Source: SZAS-79 sp964599095
GTDB lineage: Bacteria > Pseudomonadota > Gammaproteobacteria > Burkholderiales > SG8-39
NCBI GenBank assembly: GCA_964599095.1
Contig: CAZREB010000011.1
Coordinates: 1-64,000, forward strand
Direction: 5' to 3'
DNA length: 64,000 nucleotides
Shown here: one piece after another, positions 46,679 through 55,796 of the stretch
Layout of the letters: every line of letters starts with the position of its first letter
Numbering within the stretch: position 1 is the first letter of the stretch
The notes under the pieces: model-generated
What the model saw: the letters and a program-made list of their open reading frames with translations, nothing else
Databases searched by the model: none
What the model was told of the DNA's origin: nothing
Program-made: the position numbers and the translations under genes

Positions 46679-47143
46679 TCAGGCCTTTTCGAGGACGCGG
46701 GTGATGAAATCCCATTCGGCCTTGGTGACCGGCGTGATCGACAGGCGATTTCCGCGCTTCAGGATCACCATGCCTTCGAGTGCCTTGTGCGCCCGGAGCT
46801 CGGCGAGCGGGATCAGGCGCGTCTTGCGCTTTGCGCGCACGTCGACATGGAGCCAGCGGGGATCGTCCTTCTTGGACGATGCGTCGTAATACTTGCTTTT
46901 GCGATCGAACTGGGTCGCGTCCGGGTAGGCGACCGACGCGACTTCGGCGATCCCGGCAATGCCCGGTTCCGGGCAGCTCGAATGATAGAAGAGCACGCCG
47001 TCGCCCATCCTCATCGAATCGCGCATGTAGTTGCGCGCCTGGTAGTTGCGCACGCCGGTCCAGGGGACGGTCCTGCTCGGCGCGGCGAGCGCGTCGTCGA
47101 TCGAGCATTCATCCGGCTCGGATTTCATCAGCCAGTAGTTCAT
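46679..47143 (-). CDS. EVE-domain protein
   Basis: This 154-residue EVE (PUA-like) protein starts MNYWLMKSEPDECSIDDALA and contains the ligand-pocket segments WTGVRNYQARNYMRDSMRMG and FYHSSCPEPGIAGIAEVASV. EVE domains are thought to bind modified bases in nucleic acids. The ATG at 47143 matches the family start. The gene lies directly downstream of 6S RNA on the same strand and before hemE. Confidence 0.92.
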   Translation of the reverse strand: MNYWLMKSEPDECSIDDALAAPSRTVPWTGVRNYQARNYMRDSMRMGDGVLFYHSSCPEPGIAGIAEVASVAYPDATQFDRKSKYYDASSKKDDPRWLHVDVRAKRKTRLIPLAELRAHKALEGMVILKRGNRLSITPVTKAEWDFITRVLEKA

Positions 47144-47228
47144 GGGAATTGCCAGTCTGTGGATTGGGAAAGGCGACACCAGAGCGCCCCGAAGGGGTCG
47201 AGCGGGATCCTGCCCCTTCATAAATGGC

Positions 47229-47415
47229 GTCCCCCGCCATGCCGGTGGGCTCGTCTCCCGAACCCAGCACAGGTTCAGGGTGGTTGCGTACCGGTCACAT
47301 CAGGTCCATCGGCACGCCCATCGGGCGCGGGACGGTCGCAACAGTGACGCTGAGGCGGCAACCAAGGACTGCTATCGGTTCGGAAACTTGAGCCCTGTCG
47401 AACACAGCAGGGGAC
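47229..47415 (-). ncRNA. ssrS: 6S RNA (RNA polymerase regulator)
   Basis: On the minus strand, a closing stem GTCCCC (47415-47410) pairs with GGGGGAC (47235-47229), bracketing about 187 nt. Close to the 5' end CCCTGCTGTGTTCGACAGGG forms a hairpin, and a loosely paired centre follows. The position immediately downstream of zapA is the usual location of ssrS in proteobacteria. 6S RNA mimics an open promoter and sequesters sigma-70 RNA polymerase. The ends are approximate. Confidence 0.8.
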
Positions 47416-47444
47416 ATAGCTTGTGACCAGCCTCGTGCAGCGGG

Positions 47445-47756
47445 CTAGAACAACTTGTCCTGTCGGGCGAGAGCCTCATCCAGCTTCGCCTCGATCGAAG
47501 CGATTCTACGCTTGGCCTGACCCAAGTCAAAACCGCCGCCGATCTTGGTCGAGAGGAGTTCATGCGCGATGTTCAGGGCCGCCATTACCGCGATCCGCTC
47601 GGTGCCGGCGATCTTCCCCGAATTCCTGATTTCGGCCATCTTGCCGTCGACGTACGCGACTGCCTGCAGGAGCGCTTCGCGTTCGCCATCCTCGCAGGCG
47701 ACCTTGTAACTGCGGCCGAGAATATGGACGTCCAGGGTCTTCGCGGAATCTGCCAT
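47445..47756 (-). CDS. zapA: Cell division protein ZapA
   Basis: This 103-residue protein promotes FtsZ ring bundling. It starts MADSAKTLDVHILGRSYKVA and has the central MAALNIAHELLSTKIGGGFD helix, then a coiled coil (QAKRRIASIEAKLDEALARQ). It follows the zapB-like gene after 15 nt and precedes 6S RNA. Confidence 0.94.
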   Translation of the reverse strand: MADSAKTLDVHILGRSYKVACEDGEREALLQAVAYVDGKMAEIRNSGKIAGTERIAVMAALNIAHELLSTKIGGGFDLGQAKRRIASIEAKLDEALARQDKLF

Positions 47757-47771
47757 CCGGTGCCCGGGAAC

Positions 47772-47963
47772 CTATTCCGGCAGGCGCACCAGGAGACTTT
47801 CGAGCCTCGCTTTTGCGCCGTCGATCTTTTCGGCCAGGCGCTTCGCATCGTTCTGCGCAAGCGACAACTGGGCGCGCAGTTCGATGTTTTCCGCACGCAG
47901 GCGTTCGCACACCTGCGCGAACTGGGAAACCTTGCCTTCGAGCGAGTTGAACTCCGCTTCCAT
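47772..47963 (-). CDS. Small coiled-coil protein upstream of zapA (ZapB-like, TIGR02449-type)
   Basis: This 63-residue protein is nearly all coiled coil: MEAEFNSLEGKVSQFAQVCE, RLRAENIELRAQLSLAQNDA and KRLAEKIDGAKARLESLLVR. Small proteins of this sort precede zapA in beta- and gammaproteobacteria and are treated as ZapB-like cell division factors. I chose the internal ATG at 47963, because codons further upstream add non-coiled residues. It is divergent from the btuB region. Confidence 0.82.
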   Translation of the reverse strand: MEAEFNSLEGKVSQFAQVCERLRAENIELRAQLSLAQNDAKRLAEKIDGAKARLESLLVRLPE

Positions 47964-48053
47964 GCAGACACTATAGAGGCAGATTTTCCGCTGCGTCAAG
48001 CAATAACGGGCGTTTGTGCAAGTCTTTCATGACCTTGGATCGTACGCCGGAAA

Positions 48054-48077
48054 GCTGCCCGATATAATTCGGGCAGC
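48054..48077 (+). promoter_or_regulatory. Inverted repeat with TATAAT in its centre (btuB promoter candidate)
   Basis: GCTGCCCGA (48054-48062) and TCGGGCAGC (48069-48077) form a perfect 9-bp inverted repeat whose 6-nt centre is the consensus -10 hexamer TATAAT (48063-48068). No good -35 was found at 17 nt. The riboswitch begins about 20 nt downstream, so this is the likely btuB promoter. The repeat may be an operator masking the -10. Confidence 0.55.
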
Positions 48078-48098
48078 CGGGCGTTGGCCCGGCTGCTG

Positions 48099-48319
48099 CG
48101 GCAAGGTGTCCGCCGGCCGATCCCGGCAGGCGGATGAAACGGGAAACAGGTGTGCGGCGGGATTCCACGGCCGCGAACCCTGTACTGCCCCCGCAACGGT
48201 AGGCGGGAATGTGCGCAACGCACGGCCACTGTGGTTCGTCCATGGGAAGGCCGCGCACGTGACAACGCGGGCCATCACGCCCGTCGGGTCGCCCGCGAGT
48301 CCGGAGACCGGCCTTGCCG
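48099..48319 (+). ncRNA. Cobalamin riboswitch
   Basis: The P1 stem CGGCAAGG (48099-48106) pairs with CCTTGCCG (48312-48319). In between are the conserved cobalamin elements: AAACGGGAAACAGGTG, CCAC..CCTGTACTGCCCCCGCA and the B12 box GAGTCCGGAGACCGGCC near the 3' end. Adenosylcobalamin binding would reduce expression of the downstream outer-membrane receptor. About 76 nt separate it from the btuB start. Confidence 0.93.
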
Positions 48320-48395
48320 TACAGGCCCGGGGTGAAATTCCCGGTGCCCTGGATTACCGCCATCGGGGTTCGTGGCGGCACTGGGGAGGTCCGTC

Positions 48396-50471
48396 ATGCA
48401 CAGAAACTTTCTTGCGACCGTTGCATTCGTCGCCGCTCTTGCTTTTTCCTCTTCGCTCCTTGCGCAACAGGATGACGCGCTCGTCGTCACCGCGACCCGT
48501 TTTCCGGATGACGCTCGCAAGTTGCCCGCGAACGTCACCGTGCTTTCGGCCGGCGACATTGCCGGCAGTGCGGCACGGACGGTCCCCGAACTCCTTGCCG
48601 AGCAGGTTGGGATCACGCTCAAGGATTTCTACGGCAACAATGCGGCCCTGACGTCGGTCGACCTGCGCGGGTTCGGCGTCACCGGCGGCCAGAACACGCT
48701 GATCCTGCTCGATGGCCGACGGCTTTCGGACATCGACCTGTCGTCCGTGCAGTGGTCTTCGGTACCGCTTTCATCAATTGAGCGCATCGAGATCCTGCGC
48801 GGAACAGGGTCTGTCCTTTACGGCGACGGCGCGTCGGCAGGCGTTATCAACATCGTGACGCGTTCGCCGTTGCAGCCGGGCGTGCATGCCGAAATCCAGG
48901 GTCGGGTGGGAAGCTACAACACGCTCGAAAGCCAGTTCACCGGCAGCGTGGCCAGCGAGCGGTTCGGCCTGAACGCCACGGTTTACGGGTTTTCGTCGGA
49001 CGGTTACCGGTCGAACAACCGCAATGAACAGACCAACTACTCGACGAACCTGCGCTGGGCCGGGACCGACAGCACCATAGACGTGCGTCTGGGGACAGAT
49101 CGCCAGGATGTCCGCCTGCCCGGCGCCCGGAGGATCCAGCCGTCGATCGGGTTGAACGAGTACGTTGCCGATCCGCGCGGCGCGCAGACGCCGCTCGACT
49201 ACGCGAGCCGCGACGGCGCACGCGCCGGCGTGACGTTCGGGCACAGGCTGGGCGATGCCGAGTTCACTCTGGGGCTGGACTATCGCGACAAGGACCAGCG
49301 CTCCTACTTCGACCAGGGCGGATTTCCGATCTATCGGGCCGACGCGCTCAATGTCGCATCGGCCACGCCCCGCGCGCGGATTCCGTTCAAGCTCGGGTCT
49401 TCGGACCACCGGCTGACTATCGGCATGGATCTTCACCGCTGGCGTTACGACCGGCGCAGCGCCAACCTTCCGGAGAACGTCGCGCAACCGATCAACCGGG
49501 TGCGTGTCGCACAGGACAATACGGCCCTCTACCTGCAGGATGCGATCCAACTGACAGCCGCAACCGGGCTTACGCTGGGCTGGCGCAACGAGCGGATGAA
49601 GGTTTCGGGCAATGATGCGGTAGACCCGGCGGCGCCGGGCTTCTTCTTCAACACTGCGGCGCCGCAGGCTTCGGCCAGGCAAAGCCAGACCGCCTGGGAG
49701 GTCGGGTTGAAGCACGCGTTTGCCGCCAACTGGTCCGGGTTTGCGCGCGCTTCCCGGAGCTACAGGTTCGTGAACGTCGACGAAATTTACGAGAACGACG
49801 TGTTCTTCAACGCCCAGTTCCAGATCCTGCGGCCGCAGCATGCAATCTCCCAGGAGGTCGGCGCGGAGTGGCGGCGCGGGCAGCTGCAGGCGCGGGTCGC
49901 ATTGTTCCGCAGCAACGTCACGGATGAAATCCACCTCGACCCGTTCACGACCGGCGTGGGCAACACCAACCTGCCACCGTCGCGGCGCCAAGGCGTTGAA
50001 CTGAGCGGCACCTGGCAGCCCTCGTCGACGTTGCGGCTCATGGCGGGGTATGCCTACACCGATGCGCGTTTCCGCGAAGGTGTGCTTCCGGGAAGCCTGT
50101 TCGCAATCGGTACCAACCTCGCCATTGCGGGCAAGAAAGTCCCACTGGTGCCGGAGCACAAGCTCAACGCGTCGTTTGCGTGGGATGTGGCGGCGAAGAC
50201 CCGCGTGTCGGGGTCGCTCGCCTACGTGTCCAGCCAGTACATGGACAACGACGAGCCGAACACACTGGGCACGAAGATCCCGGCCTATACCGTGGTCGAC
50301 CTGAAAGCGACGCGCGATCTCGGACGGGTGAGGGTCGGTATTGCGGTCAATAATCTGTTCGACGAGAAGTACTACAACTACGCAGTACGCAGCGCATTTG
50401 CGGCCGATCGCTACGCCGTCTACCCGCTGCCCGGACGAACGCTGGGAGTGTCGTTGGAGATCAAGCTCTAG
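48396..50471 (+). CDS. btuB: TonB-dependent outer-membrane receptor, BtuB type
   Basis: This 691-residue outer-membrane beta-barrel transporter, probably for cobalamin, has a signal peptide ending SLLAQQ (near residue 24) and a TonB box DALVVTATR right after. The plug domain has LAEQVGITLKDFYGNNAALT and ERIEILRGTGSVLYGDGASA. The C-terminus ends LGVSLEIKL, with an aromatic-poor final residue. The cobalamin riboswitch just upstream supports the substrate call. GGGAGG precedes the ATG at 48396. Confidence 0.9.
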   Translation: MHRNFLATVAFVAALAFSSSLLAQQDDALVVTATRFPDDARKLPANVTVLSAGDIAGSAARTVPELLAEQVGITLKDFYGNNAALTSVDLRGFGVTGGQNTLILLDGRRLSDIDLSSVQWSSVPLSSIERIEILRGTGSVLYGDGASAGVINIVTRSPLQPGVHAEIQGRVGSYNTLESQFTGSVASERFGLNATVYGFSSDGYRSNNRNEQTNYSTNLRWAGTDSTIDVRLGTDRQDVRLPGARRIQPSIGLNEYVADPRGAQTPLDYASRDGARAGVTFGHRLGDAEFTLGLDYRDKDQRSYFDQGGFPIYRADALNVASATPRARIPFKLGSSDHRLTIGMDLHRWRYDRRSANLPENVAQPINRVRVAQDNTALYLQDAIQLTAATGLTLGWRNERMKVSGNDAVDPAAPGFFFNTAAPQASARQSQTAWEVGLKHAFAANWSGFARASRSYRFVNVDEIYENDVFFNAQFQILRPQHAISQEVGAEWRRGQLQARVALFRSNVTDEIHLDPFTTGVGNTNLPPSRRQGVELSGTWQPSSTLRLMAGYAYTDARFREGVLPGSLFAIGTNLAIAGKKVPLVPEHKLNASFAWDVAAKTRVSGSLAYVSSQYMDNDEPNTLGTKIPAYTVVDLKATRDLGRVRVGIAVNNLFDEKYYNYAVRSAFAADRYAVYPLPGRTLGVSLEIKL

Positions 50472-50521
50472 GCGGACGGCCCTGCGACGGCGGGGATAGG
50501 CATTTCTGCTATCTTCGCCGA

Positions 50522-51604
50522 ATGCTGAAGGATGCCGTTCCGCTGGAAAAGGTGCGCCGCGCGCTGGTCATCAAGCTGCGCCACCACGGCGACGTCTTGC
50601 TTGCGTCTCCGGTGCTCACCGTCTTGAGGACAGCCGCGCCGCATGTCGAAGTGGACGCGCTTGTCTACGACGACACTGCGCCGATGCTGGCAGGACATCC
50701 GGCCTTGTCCCGCCTTCATACGGTCGGGCGCTCCTGGCGCGATGCCGGCGCCTGGCGTCGACTGCGCGGGGAGTCGGCTCTCTATGCCGGGCTGCGCGAT
50801 CGCCGCTACGACCTGATCTTGCATCTTTCTGAGCATCCCCGCGGGGCGTGGCTCGCCCGCACGCTGGGCGCGCGCTGGGCGGTCGCGCCCGCGATGCCGG
50901 ACCGGAGCCGCATCTGGGAAAGGAGCTTCACTCACCTGTACCCGATGCCGAAGAACGGCCGGCGGCACCAGGTCGAACTGAACCTCGACGCGCTGAGGCG
51001 AATCGGGATTCAGCCCGGCGTCGATGATCGTCGCGCCCTAATTGTTGCGGGGGACGCAGCCGACAGGAAGGTTGCCGAGTTGCTCGCGCGCGATGGCTTG
51101 CATGACCGGAAGTTCATTCATCTCCATCCCGCGTCTCGCTGGAAATTCAAGTGCTGGCCCGCAAGGAAGAGCGCGGAACTGATCGACCGCCTGGCGGCGA
51201 AGGGCGCGAAGATCGTCATCACGGCAGCGCCGGAGCAGGCGGAACTCTCACTTGTGGAGGACATCCTGAAAGAGACTCGCTCGCCGGTCCTCAATCTTGC
51301 GGGAAAACTCTCGATCAAGGAGCTGGTCGCGGTGATCGGGCGCGCCAGGCTTTCAGTGTGCGTGGACTCCATGCCGATGCATGTCGCAAGCGCGACCGGC
51401 ACCCCGGTGGTGGCGCTTTTCGGGCCCAGCGGCGAGTTCGAGTGGGGCCCTTGGCGGGTCAGGAGCGAGATCGTCACGACGAGCCACCCGTGCAGGCCGT
51501 GCGGCAACGACGGCTGCGGTGGGAGCAAGGTGAGCGAATGCCTCACCACGCTCGATGTGTCGAGCGTATTTGCTGCGGCCGAACGCCTGCTGTCGGCCGA
51601 TTAG
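50522..51604 (+). CDS. GT9 glycosyltransferase, LPS heptosyltransferase (WaaQ-like)
   Basis: This 360-residue GT-B enzyme has ALVIKLRHHGDVLLASPVLT at the N-terminus and CVDSMPMHVASATGTPVVAL, then FGPSGEFEWGPW, in the ADP-sugar domain. These are the heptosyltransferase III (WaaQ) patterns. It would add a heptose to the LPS core on the cytoplasmic membrane face. A Cys-rich stretch SHPCRPCGNDGCGGSKVSEC follows, also seen in WaaQ. Start ATG at 50522; waaG-like follows after 12 nt. Confidence 0.88.
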   Translation: MLKDAVPLEKVRRALVIKLRHHGDVLLASPVLTVLRTAAPHVEVDALVYDDTAPMLAGHPALSRLHTVGRSWRDAGAWRRLRGESALYAGLRDRRYDLILHLSEHPRGAWLARTLGARWAVAPAMPDRSRIWERSFTHLYPMPKNGRRHQVELNLDALRRIGIQPGVDDRRALIVAGDAADRKVAELLARDGLHDRKFIHLHPASRWKFKCWPARKSAELIDRLAAKGAKIVITAAPEQAELSLVEDILKETRSPVLNLAGKLSIKELVAVIGRARLSVCVDSMPMHVASATGTPVVALFGPSGEFEWGPWRVRSEIVTTSHPCRPCGNDGCGGSKVSECLTTLDVSSVFAAAERLLSAD

Positions 51605-51616
51605 GCTGCGGACGCA

Positions 51617-52810
51617 ATGCGGCTCGCACTGATACGCCAGCGGTACACTCCGTTTGGCGGCGCAGAGCGCTTCATCGAGCGGGCGATCTCGGCCCTCGAA
51701 GGGCGCGGGGCTTCGATTACGCTGATCACCCGCGCGTGGAACGCCGTAGGTTCGCGCAAGGCGCTGATCGTCGATCCGCCTTATGCCGGTCGCCTGTGGC
51801 GCGACGCTTCGTTCTCTCGCGGGGTGAGGGCATTGCTCGCCCGCGAGCGCTTCGACCTCGTCCAGTCGCACGAGCGGATTCCCGGATGCGATCTCTACCG
51901 GGCGGGCGATGGGGTCCACCGCCAATGGCTCGATCACCGGCTGAAGGCTGCGCCGTTGCTCGAGCGGGTCGGCATCCTCGCGAATCCCTACCATTGGTAC
52001 GTCTGTGCCGCCGAGCGCGCGTTGTTCGAGCATCCCGCGCTGCGCGCGGTGATCTGCAACTCCCGGATGGTTGCGTCCGAAATCCAGGCTCGCTTCACGA
52101 TCGCGGCCGAAAAACTGCACGTCATCTACAACGGTGTGGACCTTGCGCATTTCAATCCTGCCGCCCGTGAACGTCTGCGCGGGGAGGCACGTGGCAGGTT
52201 CGGCTTCGGTCCGGGCGATATGGTGTTCTGCTTTGTCGGGTCGGGATATGCACGCAAAGGACTGGCCGCGGCGATCGACGCACTCGCCGCATCGCGGCGA
52301 CCCAACTTGCGGCTGCTCGTGGCCGGCCAAGATCGCGCGACGGCCAAGTTCGTCGCGCAGGCGGCACGCGCCGGCGTCGGCGAAAGGGTGGCATTTTCCG
52401 GCGCGCACAAGGACGTGCGCGTCATTTATGCCGCGTCGGATTGCTTTATCCTGCCGACGCGCTACGATCCGTTCCCGAATGCCGCGCTCGAAGCGTTGGC
52501 CATGGGCCTTCCGGCGATCGTAAGCAGGCAGTGCGGCGCGGCGGAGGTCGTCGAGCACGGTCGGAACGGGTGGGTTTGTGAAGCCGATGCGCCGGCTTCG
52601 CTGGCATCGCTGATGATCGAAGCCGCCGGTGTCCCGCGGGCGCAGGTCGGCGCGGCAGCCCGGTCAACGGCCGAAAGGTTCGGTATCGACAAGATGGCGG
52701 GCCGGATGATCGACCTGTATGAAAGGCTGCTCGGTCGCCATGGGGCCATCGGGCCTGGAGGGCCGATGGGCGCGACCGAGGCAGGAAGGACACTGGGCGG
52801 GCATGGCTGA
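51617..52810 (+). CDS. GT4 glycosyltransferase, WaaG-like
   Basis: This 397-residue GT-B protein has MRLALIRQRYTPFGGAERFI, the acceptor-domain start typical of WaaG, with FCFVGSGYARKGLAAAIDAL and the EX7E-like DCFILPTRYDPFPNAALEAL in the donor domain. WaaG adds glucose to the inner-core heptose. The C-terminus carries a loosely conserved Gly-rich tail. It overlaps msbA by 8 nt. Confidence 0.87.
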   Translation: MRLALIRQRYTPFGGAERFIERAISALEGRGASITLITRAWNAVGSRKALIVDPPYAGRLWRDASFSRGVRALLARERFDLVQSHERIPGCDLYRAGDGVHRQWLDHRLKAAPLLERVGILANPYHWYVCAAERALFEHPALRAVICNSRMVASEIQARFTIAAEKLHVIYNGVDLAHFNPAARERLRGEARGRFGFGPGDMVFCFVGSGYARKGLAAAIDALAASRRPNLRLLVAGQDRATAKFVAQAARAGVGERVAFSGAHKDVRVIYAASDCFILPTRYDPFPNAALEALAMGLPAIVSRQCGAAEVVEHGRNGWVCEADAPASLASLMIEAAGVPRAQVGAAARSTAERFGIDKMAGRMIDLYERLLGRHGAIGPGGPMGATEAGRTLGGHG

Positions 52811-54581
52811 CTCCGGGCGCAGCAGCCGCGCACTTTACCTCCGGCTGCTTTCCTATGTACGGCCGCACGCGCGCGTATTCGCAATTGCGATCCTGGGAAT
52901 GATCGCGACGGCCGCGACCGAGCCGTTGTTCCCCGCATTGATGAAGCCGTTGCTCGACGGCGGGTTCAGCAGCCGCGCCGGGAACCCGGTGTTCACGCCG
53001 ATGACGTTCGCTCTCGCGCTCGTCGGGATCTTCATCCTGCGGGGACTGTTCTTCTTTGTCGCCTCCTATTGCTCCGCGTGGGTATCGAACAAGGTGGTCC
53101 TCGACCTGCGCGCAGCGATGTTTGCCCGGCTGGTGCGCTTCCCCGCGGTCTTTTTCGACCAGCGCAGTTCCGGCGTGCTGATGTCGAAGATCGCCTACGA
53201 CGTGGCAGGCGTAACCGCGGCGGCGACTTCGGTGCTGACCGTCATGGTGCGGGACACGCTCGCGGTTGTCGGGCTGCTGGCGTGGCTGTTCTACGTGAAT
53301 TGGAAACTCACGCTGGTGGCCCTTGCGGTGTTCCCGCTGGTGTCCATCGTCGTGCGGCTGTTCTCGCAGCGCCTTCGTGCAATGAGCAAGGGGGCGCAGG
53401 AGGCGATGGGAAGCCTCAGTCATGTGTTGCAGGAGACGATCGAATCGCACAAGGTGGTCAAGGTGTTCGGCGGCCAGGACTACGAGACCGGGCGGTTCAT
53501 GAGGGCGAACCAGCAGTTGCGCGGGTTCAACATGAGGCAGACCGTGCCCGCGGCGCTGACCGTGCCGATCACGCAGATCCTCGCGTCGATGGCGCTGGCC
53601 ATCATCGTCTACATCGGATTGCAGGAGTCGATTGCGCAACGCGCGACGATCGGGGAATTCGTCTCGTTCGTCACCGCCATGCTGATGATGCTTGCGCCCC
53701 TCAAGCATCTCACCGAGATTTCCGCCCCGCTGCAGCGGGGACTGGCGGCCGCGGAAAGCGTCTTCGAACTGATCGACGAGCCGGTCGAAGCCGACACCGG
53801 GAAAGTCGTGCTCGAGCGGGCGCAGGGCCGGGTCGTGTTCGAGCGGGTGAGCTTCGTGTACCCGGCGCGGACCGAACCCGCGCTCCGGGAGATCGATCTC
53901 GTGATCGCACCCGGGGAGACGGTGGCCCTGGTCGGTGGCTCGGGTGGCGGCAAGACCACCCTGGCCAACCTGCTGCCCCGCTTCTACGCCCCGACGGGTG
54001 GGCGGATCATGCTCGACGGCCACGACATCCAGCACGTGACGCTGGAGAGCCTGCGAGGGAACGTAGCGCTCGTCTCGCAGGAGGTGGTGCTTTTCAACGA
54101 CACGATCGCAGCCAACATCGCCTATGGCCGCCTGGGAAGCACCAGCCGGGAGGCCATCGTGGCGGCGGCCGAAGCCGCGCACGCGATGGATTTCATCCGC
54201 GCCACGCCGCAAGGCCTGGACACCCAGATCGGCGAGAAGGGCATGCGGCTTTCGGGCGGGCAAAGGCAAAGACTCGCGATAGCGCGCGCCCTCCTGAAAG
54301 ACGCACCGTTGCTGATCCTCGATGAGGCCACGTCGGCGCTCGACTCCGAATCGGAAAGGCAGGTGCAGGCGGCACTCGACGTGCTCATGCGAGGGCGAAC
54401 CACCCTGGTCATTGCCCACCGCCTGTCAACCATCGAGCGCGCGGACCGCATCCTCGTCATGGACCAGGGGCGCATTGTCGAGTCCGGGCGGCATGCCGAC
54501 CTGCTCGCCGCCGGCGGCACTTACGCGAGGCTGTACAACACCCAGTACGCAGCGGGCAGCGCAGGAGCGACCCCGAAATGA
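52803..54581 (+). CDS. msbA: Lipid A export ATP-binding/permease protein MsbA
   Basis: This 592-residue half-transporter flips core-lipid A across the inner membrane. Six membrane helices occupy about residues 20-310 (for example VFAIAILGMIATAATEPLFP), followed by an ABC domain with Walker A GGSGGGKTT, Q-loop, signature RLSGGQRQRLAIARALL and Walker B LLILDEATSAL. I chose the ATG at 52803 (MADSGRSS), inside the end of the previous gene. It sits inside the core-glycan cluster, consistent with its substrate. Confidence 0.95.
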   Translation: MADSGRSSRALYLRLLSYVRPHARVFAIAILGMIATAATEPLFPALMKPLLDGGFSSRAGNPVFTPMTFALALVGIFILRGLFFFVASYCSAWVSNKVVLDLRAAMFARLVRFPAVFFDQRSSGVLMSKIAYDVAGVTAAATSVLTVMVRDTLAVVGLLAWLFYVNWKLTLVALAVFPLVSIVVRLFSQRLRAMSKGAQEAMGSLSHVLQETIESHKVVKVFGGQDYETGRFMRANQQLRGFNMRQTVPAALTVPITQILASMALAIIVYIGLQESIAQRATIGEFVSFVTAMLMMLAPLKHLTEISAPLQRGLAAAESVFELIDEPVEADTGKVVLERAQGRVVFERVSFVYPARTEPALREIDLVIAPGETVALVGGSGGGKTTLANLLPRFYAPTGGRIMLDGHDIQHVTLESLRGNVALVSQEVVLFNDTIAANIAYGRLGSTSREAIVAAAEAAHAMDFIRATPQGLDTQIGEKGMRLSGGQRQRLAIARALLKDAPLLILDEATSALDSESERQVQAALDVLMRGRTTLVIAHRLSTIERADRILVMDQGRIVESGRHADLLAAGGTYARLYNTQYAAGSAGATPK

Positions 54582-54609
54582 ACGAAATGCAGGGTTGCCG
54601 ACCGGGCAC

Positions 54610-55725
54610 ATGAAGCCGCTCGACATCGTCCATACCGAGTCGTCGCTCGGCTGGGGGGGGCAGGAGATCCGCGTGCTCACCGAAGCCCAGGGAATGCTGA
54701 GGCGAGGCCACCGGGTCCGGTTGTTGTGCCCGCGCGAGGCGCGGATCCACGAAGAGGCCGCGCGCTTTGGTGTGCCGGTCGAAGCGCTCGCGATAGGGAG
54801 GAAAAATGTTCGTGGACTTGTTTCGATGTCAGGCTGGGTCCGCGCGCACAAGGCCACGAACGGTCGCATGGTCTTCAACACTCACAGCTCGACCGATTCC
54901 TGGCTTGTGGCGGCCGCCGCGGTGCTGCTGGGGCGCCCTTTCCCTATCGTGCGCACGCGGCATATTTCGGCCCGCGTGCCCCGCAACCGGATGTCGCGTT
55001 GGCTTTATGCGCGTGCAGCGACCAGGGTCGTGACGACCGGCGAAGTGCTGCGGGCGCAACTGATCCAGGACCTGGGCGTCGAACCCGGCCGAATCGCATC
55101 GGTGCCCACTGGAATCGACACCACGCGTTTCATGCCGGGTCGGTGCGACGAAGCGCGCGCCCGGCTCGGCCTTCCCGTCGACAAGAAGCTGGTTGGCATC
55201 GTCGCAACGCTGCGCAGTTGGAAGGGCCATCGCTACCTTGTCGAGGCTTGCGCGTCTCTGCCTGCGGGCGTCGGCCTGGTCATCGTCGGTGACGGGCCCC
55301 AGCGCGAAGCCATCGATTCGCTGGTGGCCTCGCACGGCATGGCCGACCGGGTATGGATGCCGGGGAACCAGGTCGATGTCCTGCCGTGGCTGCAGGCGCT
55401 GGACGTCTTCGCCCTTCCTTCGTATGCGAACGAAGGTGTCCCGCAGGCGCTGATCCAGGCAATGCTGGTCGGGCTCCCGTGCGTAACGACTTCGGCCGGG
55501 AGCATAAGGGAACTCGCCATCGACGGCGAGACCGCGCTGGTGGTCCCGGCACAGGACCCGACGGCGCTCCGGGAGGCGATCGGCCGCCTGCTGGCCGACC
55601 CGGAGCGGGGTCGCAGGCTCGGCACGGCGGCACGTGCACGATGCGTCGCGCGCTATTCGCTCGAGCAAATGCTCGACAGGATGGAAGGGATCTTCGAATC
55701 GGCGGTAACCGATGTCAGCAAGTAA
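54610..55725 (+). CDS. GT4 glycosyltransferase
   Basis: This 371-residue GT-B enzyme has the N-terminal IVHTESSLGWGGQEIRVLTE and C-terminal VWMPGNQVDVLPWLQALDVF followed by LPSYANEGVPQALIQAMLVG, carrying the Glu pair of the family. The glycan position is unknown; LPS core or O-antigen assembly is likely from the neighbours. Start ATG at 54610, 28 nt after the msbA stop. Confidence 0.88.
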   Translation: MKPLDIVHTESSLGWGGQEIRVLTEAQGMLRRGHRVRLLCPREARIHEEAARFGVPVEALAIGRKNVRGLVSMSGWVRAHKATNGRMVFNTHSSTDSWLVAAAAVLLGRPFPIVRTRHISARVPRNRMSRWLYARAATRVVTTGEVLRAQLIQDLGVEPGRIASVPTGIDTTRFMPGRCDEARARLGLPVDKKLVGIVATLRSWKGHRYLVEACASLPAGVGLVIVGDGPQREAIDSLVASHGMADRVWMPGNQVDVLPWLQALDVFALPSYANEGVPQALIQAMLVGLPCVTTSAGSIRELAIDGETALVVPAQDPTALREAIGRLLADPERGRRLGTAARARCVARYSLEQMLDRMEGIFESAVTDVSK

Positions 55726-55796
55726 GCTGGGGATTGGTGTCCCGTGCGGGACTAAGGGGCCTGGATGTCAGTAGCTCAGACACCGGGGCGCGCCTG

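Noticed and set aside
47165..47225. Small CCCC/GGGG hairpin downstream of 6S RNA
   Set aside because: The stem is four base pairs without a T tract; not enough for a terminator call.
52446..54419. Long minus-strand open frame across msbA
   Set aside because: The plus strand has complete MsbA motifs; the minus translation is a His/Arg-rich shadow.
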